Shown here in pieces: positions 7,288 through 15,599 of a stretch of DNA of 20,669 bases (its first letter is position 1; every line of letters begins with the position of its first letter). A program made the translations under genes and the position numbers. Under the pieces are notes generated by a model. It made no database searches and was not told where the DNA came from. It saw only the letters and a list, made by a program, of their open reading frames with translations. The DNA comes from Nitrospirota bacterium (GTDB taxonomy: Bacteria; Nitrospirota; UBA9217): NCBI GenBank assembly GCA_013334545.1, contig JAAXXJ010000020.1, positions 1 to 20,669 on the forward strand, written 5' to 3'.

Positions 7288-8588
7288 CCCGCTCCTGCCC
7301 TGCTTGCGCGCAGGGCGGTAAAAAGGATACGGTAGAGAAGGACGCCCTGCCCTGGAGTCGTTTTCCACAGCCTCTTCGTGCCTTTAAACGTTGTCGCAAG
7401 GTTTCCTTTGCGTACGTCGCGATGTCGCGACATAATTGTTCCGTCGTTTTTTTGAATGCGAGCGGCCTGCAACAGCGACACTGTCTTGAAGAAAATGCGG
7501 TCGCAAGCACTCCACAAGAGGCCATGCCGATTTGGACCACACCAGAACTGAATGAACTGCTGACGATCAAGGAGCTGCCGCTCCGCCTGCTGCCCCCTAA
7601 GCAGATAAAAGCGGCGTTCCTGGCTGAAGCCGCTCCCGGTGACATGGCCGTCATCAACATCGATGACGACTACCTGGAGTTCCTTGTTGCTGCAAAGGAA
7701 CGGAGCATGAGCGGGCCGATCATCCTCATCTCGCCGGAGCCGACCATCGTCGAGTCAGATCTTCATCGCTACCACGCCCTGGTCCTTGACCTCAAGAAGA
7801 TGGGCACTGTTGCCGTCAAAAACATCGTCCATGTGATCGTCAATCTGGCCATGCAACAGGCCAACGCACTCAATCCCGACATGCAAACGGTCTGTATGGC
7901 CTCTGAACGGGCGGAGGACCATCCGATCGAGGATCGTGCCGCGATCCGTGAACGCCTTCGGTTTGCACAAAAAAACGAGATCCCGGCAATGATCGCGTTC
8001 GAGACCATGGAGAACGGAGAACCGGTAAAAGTGCGGGGTCTGTGCTCTATCCGGGAGATGACCGAAGACTCCCTCGTTTTCCATAAATTCAAGCAGTCGA
8101 CGCTCTTGAAAGCCATGAAAAAAGGGCTGTCCATTCAGCTCTATTTTACGTACAAGCAGAAAAACCACGGGTCCACGGTCACTATCCAGAGCACGACAGA
8201 CAAGGATGTCATCACCTCGGTGCCCACGCATCTGTTCATCGCGCGAGAGCTCCGCATCCAGCCGAGCCAGAGCAAGCCCATCGGCCTGTACGTCCTCATT
8301 CCCAATGAGCCGACGACCATCGTCCAAGTCACGGATATCAGCCCTCGGGGCATAGGCTTTGTCTGCATGCGGGACCTGCCGGTTGACAATGTGTATGGAC
8401 TGACCATCATGCTTCCCGACCCTCAGGCCGTTGTGGTCACCGGCGGGATCATCCGCTTCAAGAAGGAGTCCGGCCAGGGCATCCGGTATGGCGCAGAGAT
8501 CCGGCCCCACCCGTGGGACGAAGAGAGCATTGCGCGCTATGTCATGAATCGCGAAGCAGAGATCATAAACCTGCTCAGGAACAGATGA
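7284..8588 (+). CDS. PilZ-type c-di-GMP protein with a degenerate receiver-like N-terminal domain
   Basis: The protein has up to 434 residues. Residues about 110-190 look like a receiver fold without clear phosphorylation residues (GDMAVINIDDDY, GPIILISPEP). Residues 225-315 resemble the YcgR-type N-terminal barrel. Residues 318-430 look like a PilZ barrel, with DISPRG at 351-356 matching the DxSxxG motif. The partner RxxxR motif is not intact: R321 and R324 are RxxR, so c-di-GMP binding is uncertain. The start is unsure. ATG 7284 overlaps the previous stop and has AAGG upstream, but the first 80 residues are Cys-rich and odd. ATG 7422 or 7524 in the same frame are alternatives. It probably tunes motility. 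Confidence 0.78.
   Translation: MTRSCPACAQGGKKDTVEKDALPWSRFPQPLRAFKRCRKVSFAYVAMSRHNCSVVFLNASGLQQRHCLEENAVASTPQEAMPIWTTPELNELLTIKELPLRLLPPKQIKAAFLAEAAPGDMAVINIDDDYLEFLVAAKERSMSGPIILISPEPTIVESDLHRYHALVLDLKKMGTVAVKNIVHVIVNLAMQQANALNPDMQTVCMASERAEDHPIEDRAAIRERLRFAQKNEIPAMIAFETMENGEPVKVRGLCSIREMTEDSLVFHKFKQSTLLKAMKKGLSIQLYFTYKQKNHGSTVTIQSTTDKDVITSVPTHLFIARELRIQPSQSKPIGLYVLIPNEPTTIVQVTDISPRGIGFVCMRDLPVDNVYGLTIMLPDPQAVVVTGGIIRFKKESGQGIRYGAEIRPHPWDEESIARYVMNREAEIINLLRNR
7297..7316. other. Stem-loop just after the MotE-like stop
   Basis: GCCCTGC (7297-7303) and GCAGGGC (7310-7316) form a perfect 7-bp stem with a six-base loop. No T-run follows, so it is not a classical terminator. If the PilZ gene truly starts at 7422 or later, this hairpin would be intergenic. 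Confidence 0.4.
7422..7433. promoter_or_regulatory. 12-bp perfect palindrome ATGTCGCGACAT
   Basis: The palindrome begins exactly at a possible in-frame ATG of the PilZ gene. It has the size and symmetry of a dimeric repressor half-site pair, but a chance palindrome cannot be excluded and no promoter was recognised beside it. Confidence 0.25.
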
Positions 8589-8929
8589 TAACAGGCCTCG
8601 TCAGGTAATGGCTGTTCGCATGGTTATCCGCTGTGCCCAGAAGGATATCTTCTGCATTTGCACGCTGCCGGCATTCTGCCATAAAACACGCGTCAGTGAA
8701 GGATGCGCCGCCGCCTCCCCACAATAAGAACATCCCCCATTGAGGCACGAGGGCATTCTGTCCTGCTTTCGTACTATCCGTTCGCATGAATATCCTGCTG
8801 TAGAAAAACTGCTACAAAGGAGAGGTGCCGGAATGAACGCCCTTCAGGGAGTCGGGAGTGGAACTTCTCTGCGTTCCTTGCGGGATTCATATACGCCTCT
8901 TCGGTTGTCGACGGGGATTTTCCCCGCGC
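8589..8929. other. Convergent gap of about 340 bp without a supported gene
   Basis: This lies between the stops of the plus-strand PilZ gene and the minus-strand kinase. It holds several short stems: CAGAAG/CTTCTG (8638-8654), TGTAG/CTACA (8799-8816) and CGGGGA/TCCCCG (8912-8926, four bases beyond the kinase stop). None has a convincing T-run. Short open frames here lack homology that I recognise. Confidence 0.6.
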
Positions 8930-11239
8930 TCACGGAGCCATGGACATGACCTTGCTCACGACCTCGCTCATTTCATGGACCCGGTAGGGCTTAACAATGA
9001 CCCCGAGGAAGCCGAAGTCGCGGTAATTCGTCATGACGGGATCTTGGGAATACCCGCTGGAGACGATGGCTTTGACCGCGGGGTCCATCTGGAGCAGTAT
9101 CTGCAAGGCATCCCTGCCGCCGATGCCGCCCGGCACGGTCAGGTCGAGAATGACGGCCGAGAAAGGCCGCCCCGCATCGCGGGCGCTGCGGTACCGCTCG
9201 ACGGCCTCTCTTCCGTCCCTGGCGCTCTCGACGTCATACCCGGAGGCCTGCAGGATCCTTCCGGCCGTATCCCGTATGATCTCTTCGTCATCCATGATCA
9301 GGATCCGTCCCGTGCCGGGGACCAGCGTGCTGCCTGCCTTGTTCTCTGGCGCGGCCGCCTGCTGTGACGCGGGAAGAAGGATGGTGAAGGTCGATCCCCG
9401 GCCCTGCTCCGAATCCACAACGATGTCCCCGCCATGTTTTTTGATGATCGTGTAGGACGTGGCAAGCCCAAGGCCGCTACCCGTCTCTTTGGTCGTGAAA
9501 TAGGGGTCGAAGATCCTGGCCGCATGCTCCTTCGGAATGCCGATGCCGTTGTCGGCGATGGCGATCTTGACATACTGCCCTGCCGGCAGCGCCCGGCTGT
9601 TCTGCGCGTCGAGGCTCACGTTCTCTGCGCTGATCCTGAGCATCCCCCCCTGCGGCATTGCCTGGTCGGCGTTGATGACCATGTTGTACATGACCTGGCG
9701 CAGCTGGCCCAGGTCCGCATCAACGGGCCGGAGGCCTTCGGGCAAGGAATACGTACAGCCTGCCTTGGAGCCCCGCAGGGCAAAACCCGCCGCCTCCCTG
9801 ATCAGATCGCCGATCATGACCGTTTTCTTGATCGGCTCGCCCCCGCGTGTGAAGATGAGGAGCTGCTGCGTAAGATCATGCGCTCGAAGGGTTGCCTGCT
9901 CGGCCTTTCCCAGGATGGCGGTGAGCTCCCGGTCCTGCGGCGCGTGGATCTTCGCCAGCTCGATGTTGGCCGTAATTCCCGTGATGAGATTATTGAAATC
10001 GTGGGCAATGTCGCCGGCGAGAATACCGAGCGATTCGAGCTTCTGCCTGTTCAGGCGTTCCTTTTCCAGCAACTTGCGGTCCGTATTGTCCCGCGAATTG
10101 ATGACCAGACGTACAGTCCGGGATTCATCAATAGTGCTCTTCCCGATGGAATCAAAGATGCGCCAGGAACCGTTCTTATGCCGCACGCGAATCTCGATGG
10201 ACGCAATACTGCCCGGCACTGCAATGAGCTTCCCCATGGCATCCTGCGCTGCCGGCCGGTCGTCGGGATGCAGGTAGTCGAAAAAGTTCACGCCGATCAG
10301 CTCTTCATGCTGGAACCCCTGCAGTTTTTCGACGGCAGGGCTCTCGAAGAGGATGATGCCGGTGCTGTCCAGGACCGTGATGAGGTCGGTAGAGTTCTCG
10401 ATCAGGGAGCGGAAATATATTTCTCCCTGCCTGCGCAGGCCCTCGGCGATGTCGCGCGCGGCCTTTTCCTCCTGAAGCCGGGCGTTGGCAATAGACCATT
10501 CCGCAGTACGCTCTTGAACCAGCACTTCCAGCCGGTCCCGGTGTCGGGAGAGCTCTTCCTCGGTCCTAATATGCCCCGTGATCTCCGACCGGAGTTCTTC
10601 ATTCAGGGCGTCGGCCCGTTCTTTTGCTGCGGCAAGAAACGCAACCAAGCTGCTATTCTCATAGCGCAGCCGCAGTGACTGCAGTGACACGTTGTGCACA
10701 TGCATCGCCATGACGTGGACCAGGATCGAGAAGAGAAGGATCATGCCTCCCATGGCGACATGGATCTCGTCGCCAAAGGAAAAAAAACGGATGATCAGGG
10801 GCGCCAGCGCCGGAATGCTGAATGCCAGAAAGGCGGTCCTGATGACGGAAAAGGTCCCGGCGGCGCCAGCCACCATGCCGCCCAGAACAAAGGCGATGAA
10901 GACCTGGTGGGTCATCGAACCTGAAGGGAGCAGCAGCAGGCCGGAGGCGCCCCAGGCAACGCCGGACAAGGCCAGCCCGGCGATGAACCAGGCCCCCCAG
11001 CGGCGCTCATCGGCAGCAGTGGGTCGGGCGAACCGGTATTGGCGGATGTGGACGGCGCGCAGCAGGGTGACCAGGAGGAGGCAGGCAAGCCAGGAGAAAA
11101 GCACCGGAGGGGCAACGAGGTTTCTGAGAACATAGGCGAGCACTGCGGCATTGACAAAGGTCGCCGCCATACCCAGGGGAGCGTTGTCGTAGAGCAGCCT
11201 GACCTGGTCTGCATGGATCTGCGATCGCTCGTCAGTCAT
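8930..11239 (-). CDS. Membrane-bound hybrid sensor histidine kinase (7TM-like/PAS/HisKA/HATPase/REC)
   Basis: The 769-residue protein has about six hydrophobic spans in residues 24-180, a coiled coil near 195-275, a PAS domain at about 274-389, a kinase core and a C-terminal receiver. The H box is GDIAHDFNNL with His413. The N box is NMVINADQAMPQGG, and ATP-lid motifs are IADNGIGIP and TGSGLGL. The receiver has DDEE near its start and its phosphate acceptor Asp699 in VILDLTVPGG. It should sense an unknown signal at the membrane and relay phosphate to its own receiver. I chose ATG 11239 because GAAGAGGG lies just upstream. ATG 11272 has no such site. It stands alone, with no obvious partner gene beside it. 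Confidence 0.92.
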   Translation of the reverse strand: MTDERSQIHADQVRLLYDNAPLGMAATFVNAAVLAYVLRNLVAPPVLFSWLACLLLVTLLRAVHIRQYRFARPTAADERRWGAWFIAGLALSGVAWGASGLLLLPSGSMTHQVFIAFVLGGMVAGAAGTFSVIRTAFLAFSIPALAPLIIRFFSFGDEIHVAMGGMILLFSILVHVMAMHVHNVSLQSLRLRYENSSLVAFLAAAKERADALNEELRSEITGHIRTEEELSRHRDRLEVLVQERTAEWSIANARLQEEKAARDIAEGLRRQGEIYFRSLIENSTDLITVLDSTGIILFESPAVEKLQGFQHEELIGVNFFDYLHPDDRPAAQDAMGKLIAVPGSIASIEIRVRHKNGSWRIFDSIGKSTIDESRTVRLVINSRDNTDRKLLEKERLNRQKLESLGILAGDIAHDFNNLITGITANIELAKIHAPQDRELTAILGKAEQATLRAHDLTQQLLIFTRGGEPIKKTVMIGDLIREAAGFALRGSKAGCTYSLPEGLRPVDADLGQLRQVMYNMVINADQAMPQGGMLRISAENVSLDAQNSRALPAGQYVKIAIADNGIGIPKEHAARIFDPYFTTKETGSGLGLATSYTIIKKHGGDIVVDSEQGRGSTFTILLPASQQAAAPENKAGSTLVPGTGRILIMDDEEIIRDTAGRILQASGYDVESARDGREAVERYRSARDAGRPFSAVILDLTVPGGIGGRDALQILLQMDPAVKAIVSSGYSQDPVMTNYRDFGFLGVIVKPYRVHEMSEVVSKVMSMAP

Positions 11240-11710
11240 GCGTCCCTCTTCGGGAAGAATTATTTTGTTCATGGGATTGGTAGAATGCGATCGTTAGTTG
11301 AAATCGTAGAAGAGGCTTATCCAATGATACGTTTGTTTCGCGATAAAACGATTGCGAATAACAAGAAAGGGGCTCTTTTTTTTACATACTAGTCAGTTTT
11401 CGCGGAAAAGGCAAGGTCAAAAAGGCGAAGGGTCAAAAGGCGAAGTTTGAGGTGCAGATGTTCGACAAGTACGGAGCGCGTTGGCGAAAGACGCCAAGAC
11501 CGCACTCATTGAAGATCCCTGCAGCAAGCCGCAGGGAATCTTCAGTCCTCGAGGGAATCATAGGTATTCTGATCGCTTGCTAACCCCGCAGCAGGCTACG
11601 AGGAATGCACTCGCTCTTGGATGCAGGAGCTCATCCCCCGTGGAAGAGGTGATCGTCAAAGCAAGCGGGATCACGTAATGGCCAACGGGACACACCTGGC
11701 CGCGGACAGG
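11240..11710. other. Noncoding gap of about 470 bp with repeat remnants
   Basis: No gene is supported here. It contains a short tandem repeat of GGTCAAAA(A)GGCGAAG at 11415-11430 and 11431-11445, a TTGGCG/CGCCAA hairpin at 11481-11497, and two larger hairpins described separately. A run of eight T lies near 11377. The part close to 11240 should hold the promoter of the kinase gene, but I could not pick one. Confidence 0.6.
11511..11603. repeat. Pair of degenerate hairpins resembling a decayed REP-like element
   Basis: GAAGAT-CCCTGC (11511-11522) pairs with GCAGGG-A-ATCTTC (11531-11543) with one bulged A. About 40 bp on, CCCCGCAGC with AGGCTACGAGG (11584-11603) forms a related GC-rich stem with two mismatches. 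Both share the centre CAGCA(A/G)GC. Two similar stems separated by a short spacer are typical of REP or mini-transposon remnants. Confidence 0.5.
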
Positions 11711-12562
11711 CTATCTGGGCGGGGCAGCGGACGCAGGAACGGGAGTGACGGTGGGTACTGACGGGGACTGGGACGCGGATGGCGGAGCCCCCTTCTCAGG
11801 AAAGAGAAGGATGATGCTGATCCGTCTATTGCGTGGATCTTCGGGGTCCTCCTTGATAAAAGGCACCGTGTCGGCGTAGCCGGCGACACGCGTAAGCCGC
11901 CCGGGATTCAGGCCGAAGCTCTCGAGTTGTTTTTTTGCCGTGAGAGCGCGTTCAGTCGACAGCTCCCAGTTGCCCCGTGTTGCTGATGAGCGAAACGCAA
12001 GGGAATCGGTGTGGCCTTCGACGGACATCGGGTTCGGCATATTCTTTACCTGTTCGCCGATGACCTGCATGATCCTGGTTGCCATGGGGGTAGGATCGGA
12101 TGAACCCACATCGAACATGGGTTTGCCCGCCTTGTCCACGAGCTGGATCCGCACACCGCCCTCGAACACATCGACCATGACCTGGTCCTTGATGTCGCCG
12201 AGCTTGGCTTCGATGGCCTCTTTGATGGTTTCTTTGAACTCCTCCGCTTTCTGCTGCTGGTTCTTGCCGCTCATGTCCGGCGAGAGCTTATCCTCGGATT
12301 CTCCCCCCTGATTGAACATCTCGCTCGATTTTTCCATGAACGATGTGCCGCTCTGCTGAAAGATGCTGAAACTCTTGAAGTAGGTGGCCATACGCGCCCG
12401 CTTTTCCGTTGACACCATGGAGAGAAGCCACAGCAGGAGAAAGAATGCCATCATGGCGGTGACGAAGTCAGCATAGGCAACCTTCCAGCTGCCGCCATGG
12501 GCGCCTCCGCCTGATATCTTCTTGACCTTCTTAATGATGATCTTGCCCTTTTGGTCGCTCAT
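11711..12562 (-). CDS. motB: Flagellar motor protein MotB (H+-type family)
   Basis: MotB forms the stator with MotA and anchors it to peptidoglycan. The 283-residue product has a short basic N-terminus, one membrane span with the proton-accepting Asp32 in AYADFVTAMMAFFLLLWLL (same number as in E. coli), a plug and linker region rich in Q and E, and an OmpA-like domain at about 165-260 (VEGHTDS, NWELSTERA, NRRISIILLF). The tail after 260 is Pro/Ser/Ala-rich. The ATG overlaps the motA stop by 4 bp, showing coupling. It ends the minus-strand operon. Confidence 0.95.
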   Translation of the reverse strand: MSDQKGKIIIKKVKKISGGGAHGGSWKVAYADFVTAMMAFFLLLWLLSMVSTEKRARMATYFKSFSIFQQSGTSFMEKSSEMFNQGGESEDKLSPDMSGKNQQQKAEEFKETIKEAIEAKLGDIKDQVMVDVFEGGVRIQLVDKAGKPMFDVGSSDPTPMATRIMQVIGEQVKNMPNPMSVEGHTDSLAFRSSATRGNWELSTERALTAKKQLESFGLNPGRLTRVAGYADTVPFIKEDPEDPRNRRISIILLFPEKGAPPSASQSPSVPTVTPVPASAAPPR

Positions 12563-13416
12563 TTTGCCTTGCCCCGCACGGTCTTTTCCAGCTCATCGAA
12601 CGTCGGCTTTCCCTTTTCCGGTATCGCCCGTCGGCCGAACTCCACGGCCATTTGAGGGGCCGAACCTCCCACGAAGGCAACGAGAGCCACCTTGACGACC
12701 TGCAGCGGCACAGCGTTCTCCTCCGCCTGGCTCTCGAGATTGGTGGCAATGGGGCCCACAAAACCGTAGGACAGCAGCACGCCGAGAAACGTGCCGACAA
12801 GAGCTGCGCCGATCGAGGCGCCGAGGACGGCAGGCGGCTCGTTGATTTTGGCCATGGTGAGCACCACGCCGAGCACGGCTGCAACGATACCGAGCGCAGG
12901 CAGACCGTCGGCGACCTTCGAGATGCTGTGCGATGGAATCAGCGCCTCGTGGTGGTGGGCGTCGATCTCGATGTCCATGAGGTTGTCGAGCTCGTGCGGC
13001 GGAATGTTCGCGGTGATGATGACTTTGAGGTTATCGCAGATGAAGCTGAGCATATGGCGGTTCGCAAGCACACTGGGGGACTTGCGAAAGATGGGGCTCG
13101 TCTCAGGGCGTTCGATGTCGGACTCGATGGAGACGAGCCCTTCTTTGCGGATCTTGGAGAACAGCTGGAAGAGGAGCGAGAGCAGCTCGAGATACTTTTC
13201 CTTGCTCTGGGACTTGGGGCTGAGCACGGTCAGGAGGCCTTTCAGGACAAGACCGAAGACCCGCGGGGTGGAGGAGATCAGAAAAGCGCCCATGGCTGCT
13301 CCGCCGATAATCAGGAGCTCGACCGGCTGGAACAGAAGGCTCAAATTGCCGTGCTCCAGGACATACCCGCCGACAACGGAAGCAATGACAACAATCACGC
13401 CGATGATAGCGAACAT
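12559..13416 (-). CDS. motA: Flagellar motor protein MotA (E. coli-type)
   Basis: MotA (285 residues) surrounds MotB and drives rotation against FliG. The key residues fall at the same numbers as in E. coli: Arg90 and Glu98 in the cytoplasmic loop (KIRKEGLVSIESDIE), and Pro173 and Pro222 at the ends of spans 3 and 4. Four membrane spans are visible: two near the N-terminus and GIVAAVLGVVLTMA and ALVGTFLGVLLSYGFVGPIA. DIEIDAHHHEA is typical of this long subfamily. AGAGGAAA lies upstream of the ATG, and the preceding kinase gene stops three bases before it. Confidence 0.96.
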   Translation of the reverse strand: MFAIIGVIVVIASVVGGYVLEHGNLSLLFQPVELLIIGGAAMGAFLISSTPRVFGLVLKGLLTVLSPKSQSKEKYLELLSLLFQLFSKIRKEGLVSIESDIERPETSPIFRKSPSVLANRHMLSFICDNLKVIITANIPPHELDNLMDIEIDAHHHEALIPSHSISKVADGLPALGIVAAVLGVVLTMAKINEPPAVLGASIGAALVGTFLGVLLSYGFVGPIATNLESQAEENAVPLQVVKVALVAFVGGSAPQMAVEFGRRAIPEKGKPTFDELEKTVRGKAK

Positions 13417-13419
13417 AAT

Positions 13420-14928
13420 CTATTTCCTCTGGCCGCTTTCTTTGAGATCGGACACGCCCGACCGTGCCCCGGTTCCCGTGGGAAGTTCGATCGTGAACAG
13501 TGCGCCGCCCTCTGCACTGTTCTGGACCCGGATGGTCCCTTCGTGCTCGGCGATGATGCCGTGCGAGAGCGACAGCCCAAGACCCGTTCCGATGCCCACT
13601 GGCTTGGTCGTGAAGAACGGATCAAAGATCCTGGAGAGGACCTCCGGCGGGACCCCTGCCCCATTATCAGCGACGGTGATGATGACCCGATGGCCGTCCC
13701 GGTCATACCGCGTGGTAAACATGACCCTGCCGTGAGCTTGGCCGGAGCTCGCGATCGCCTGCTCCGCATTCAGCAGCAGATTCAGGATCACGTGCTGGAT
13801 CTGCTGTGTGTCGACAAAGACCGTGGAAACCGGGTCGTACTCCCTGACGATCTCTATCTTGTTCTTCCGGAGCCAGTAGCTCCTGATGTCGATAACGCGG
13901 TCGATGATATCGTTGACCGACTCAAGGCTCTTCGTCGGCGCCTGCTGGCGCGAGAAGGTCAGGAGATTGTCAACAATCTTCTTGCACCGCTCCGCGCTTT
14001 CCAGTATCTTCCGGACTTCCTGACGGACGCTCTCGTCGGTCACTTTCATGACGAGAAGTTCGGAATAGGCGATCGCGCCCGTCAGCGGGTTGTTGAGCTC
14101 GTGTGCCACGCCGGAGACCAGGAGACCGATGGACGCCAGCTTGTCGGCATGATGAAGCTGGTCCTTGAGCCGCTTGAGTTCGGTAATGTTCTTCATCACC
14201 TGAATGCGAAGCTGCACACCGTCCTCCACAAGGGGAAAAACGCTGATCTGATAGGTCACGCCGCCTAACACCTTCTCAACAGTTCGGGGGCTTTGGTCTG
14301 ACCCTGCGGCGAAGGTGCAGTCTCCCAGAATATCCATGCCGAACAGCTCGGCACACTGCCTGCCGATGACCTCACGCGGAGACATGCCGAACGCCGCTGC
14401 GAATGAGTTGTTCACCTTGACCAGCCGGTGCCCCTCATCAACAACAAAAATGTAGTCCGTAATGGCGTCCATGACCGCCATCCATTGCTTCTGGCTCCGG
14501 ATGACTGCCTGCAAACGCTCCAGCTGGTCCTGCGCCTCTCTTGCGCGGGCAATGGTGCGTTCTGCCGCGAGCGGCATGGACGCCGCCCCGGTAACATCGT
14601 CAACCAGGCAGTCAGCCGCACCGGCGCGGATCGCGTCCAGGGCCGCATCAACGTTGTAGCTTCCAAGGACCACGATCGTCGGCGCCGAGTTCCCGGCCTT
14701 CCGCAACTCGCGCAATACGATCGGCACCTCCACGCCGCACTGGGCCGCATTAACAAAAACCGCATCAACGGTCTCGCGCTTTATGAAATCGAACCCCGCA
14801 GCCAGCGATGGGACAAACTCCAGCCGGATTTCCCGCCCCGAATGACCGAATGCCGACGTGATGCGGTCCCGGCTCTGGGGGGAGTTCTCGATGAACAGTA
14901 TCCTATACCCGTCCTCGTGGGGATACAA
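13420..14928 (-). CDS. Sensor histidine kinase with pseudo-receiver and PAS domain
   Basis: The 502-residue soluble protein starts with a receiver-like domain (about 8-130), followed by a PAS domain (about 145-250), the dimerisation helix with GVAHELNNPL (His276) and an ATPase domain (NLLLNAEQAI, VADNGAGVP, GTGLGLSLSHG). The receiver lacks the expected residues. Asn60 stands where the phosphate-accepting Asp should be, the acidic pair near the N-terminus is EN, and the conserved Lys region reads CLVDD. It probably senses by binding rather than by phosphorylation. The start is TTG 14928, with AGGAGG at 14942-14947, a rather long spacing. It overlaps the motB-like gene by 26 bp, so the start is coupled. 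Its position between two stator pairs suggests a role in motor control. Confidence 0.9.
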   Translation of the reverse strand: MYPHEDGYRILFIENSPQSRDRITSAFGHSGREIRLEFVPSLAAGFDFIKRETVDAVFVNAAQCGVEVPIVLRELRKAGNSAPTIVVLGSYNVDAALDAIRAGAADCLVDDVTGAASMPLAAERTIARAREAQDQLERLQAVIRSQKQWMAVMDAITDYIFVVDEGHRLVKVNNSFAAAFGMSPREVIGRQCAELFGMDILGDCTFAAGSDQSPRTVEKVLGGVTYQISVFPLVEDGVQLRIQVMKNITELKRLKDQLHHADKLASIGLLVSGVAHELNNPLTGAIAYSELLVMKVTDESVRQEVRKILESAERCKKIVDNLLTFSRQQAPTKSLESVNDIIDRVIDIRSYWLRKNKIEIVREYDPVSTVFVDTQQIQHVILNLLLNAEQAIASSGQAHGRVMFTTRYDRDGHRVIITVADNGAGVPPEVLSRIFDPFFTTKPVGIGTGLGLSLSHGIIAEHEGTIRVQNSAEGGALFTIELPTGTGARSGVSDLKESGQRK

Positions 14929-15595
14929 AGATGATATCTATCCTCCTGTTCCGTGCCCTTCCCTCGGGAGCTGCGTTCGAAGCAACAGGCCGAAATTCGC
15001 CGTACCCCGCCGTCGAGAGCTGATCGGGATTCACCAGGTCTTCGGTCACGAAGAACGCAAAGACCGCCGCGGCCCGGGCGGCCGACAACTCCATATTGGA
15101 AGCAAACCGGGAATTACGCAGGGGTATGCTATCGGTATGCCCTTCGACGATCACCGTGCGCTGTGTTTGCTTGATCAAGGGAGCTACCGCCGCGAACAGC
15201 GGCCGCGCTTCAGCTCTGATCTCCGCCGTGCCGCTTTCGAACAGCAGCGTGTCTCCCAGGGACAGCACCACACCCCGCTCGTCCCGAGATATGACAATGC
15301 CTTCCATGGTGGTGAATTTCTTAAATCCTGCGCGCAGTTCACTCTCGAGGTCGATGTCTGCATAGTTCGGCACCGTGATACCTTCAATGACCGCGGTGTC
15401 GACGGCCTCGATCGAATCCACTTTGAACGCCGTTTTCATGGATCCGGTGAAGCGCTTGAGCTTTACCTGGTCCACGTTGCTGATCGCGTAGAGCGTGGTA
15501 AATAAGGCGAACAGGAGCGTGATGAAATCAGCATAGGAGACGACCCATCGGTCAGTATTATCGCGGTCCTCGTTTGTTTTCCGTTTTCTGCGCAT
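14903..15595 (-). CDS. Second stator protein, MotD/PomB-like MotB paralogue
   Basis: The 230-residue protein has a basic N-terminus, the membrane span WVVSYADFITLLFALFTTLY with ion-binding Asp23, and an OmpA-like peptidoglycan domain (VEGHTDSIPLRN, MELSAARA, NRRIDIIF). The YADFiTLLFAlF form is typical of MotD/PomB rather than of E. coli MotB. Whether it uses protons or sodium cannot be told from this. I chose ATG 15595, with AGGTGA upstream and only four bases after the previous stop. The longer frame back to 15712 would lie inside the motA-like gene and encodes an Arg/Trp-rich, unlikely N-terminus. Confidence 0.93.
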   Translation of the reverse strand: MRRKRKTNEDRDNTDRWVVSYADFITLLFALFTTLYAISNVDQVKLKRFTGSMKTAFKVDSIEAVDTAVIEGITVPNYADIDLESELRAGFKKFTTMEGIVISRDERGVVLSLGDTLLFESGTAEIRAEARPLFAAVAPLIKQTQRTVIVEGHTDSIPLRNSRFASNMELSAARAAAVFAFFVTEDLVNPDQLSTAGYGEFRPVASNAAPEGRARNRRIDIIFVSPRGRV

Positions 15596-15599
15596 GGGT

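Noticed and set aside
8912..8926. CGGGGA-TTT-TCCCCG hairpin as a terminator of the hybrid kinase
   Set aside because: It is well placed after the stop, but no T-run follows in the minus-strand direction, so it was only mentioned within the gap entry.
8833..8949. Possible 38-residue gene with AAGGAGAGG upstream
   Set aside because: The ribosome-like site is good, but the peptide has no recognisable features, overlaps the end of the kinase gene on the other strand and no promoter is visible. A small gene cannot be excluded.
9434..10678. Plus-strand open frame of 414 codons
   Set aside because: It is antisense to the hybrid kinase, whose H, N and G boxes are all intact.
12652..14268. Plus-strand open frame of 538 codons
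   Set aside because: It runs opposite motA and the kinase gene, whose products have clear domains and conserved residues. The translation is rich in Asp, Arg and His without any recognisable domain, as expected for an antisense frame in GC-rich DNA.
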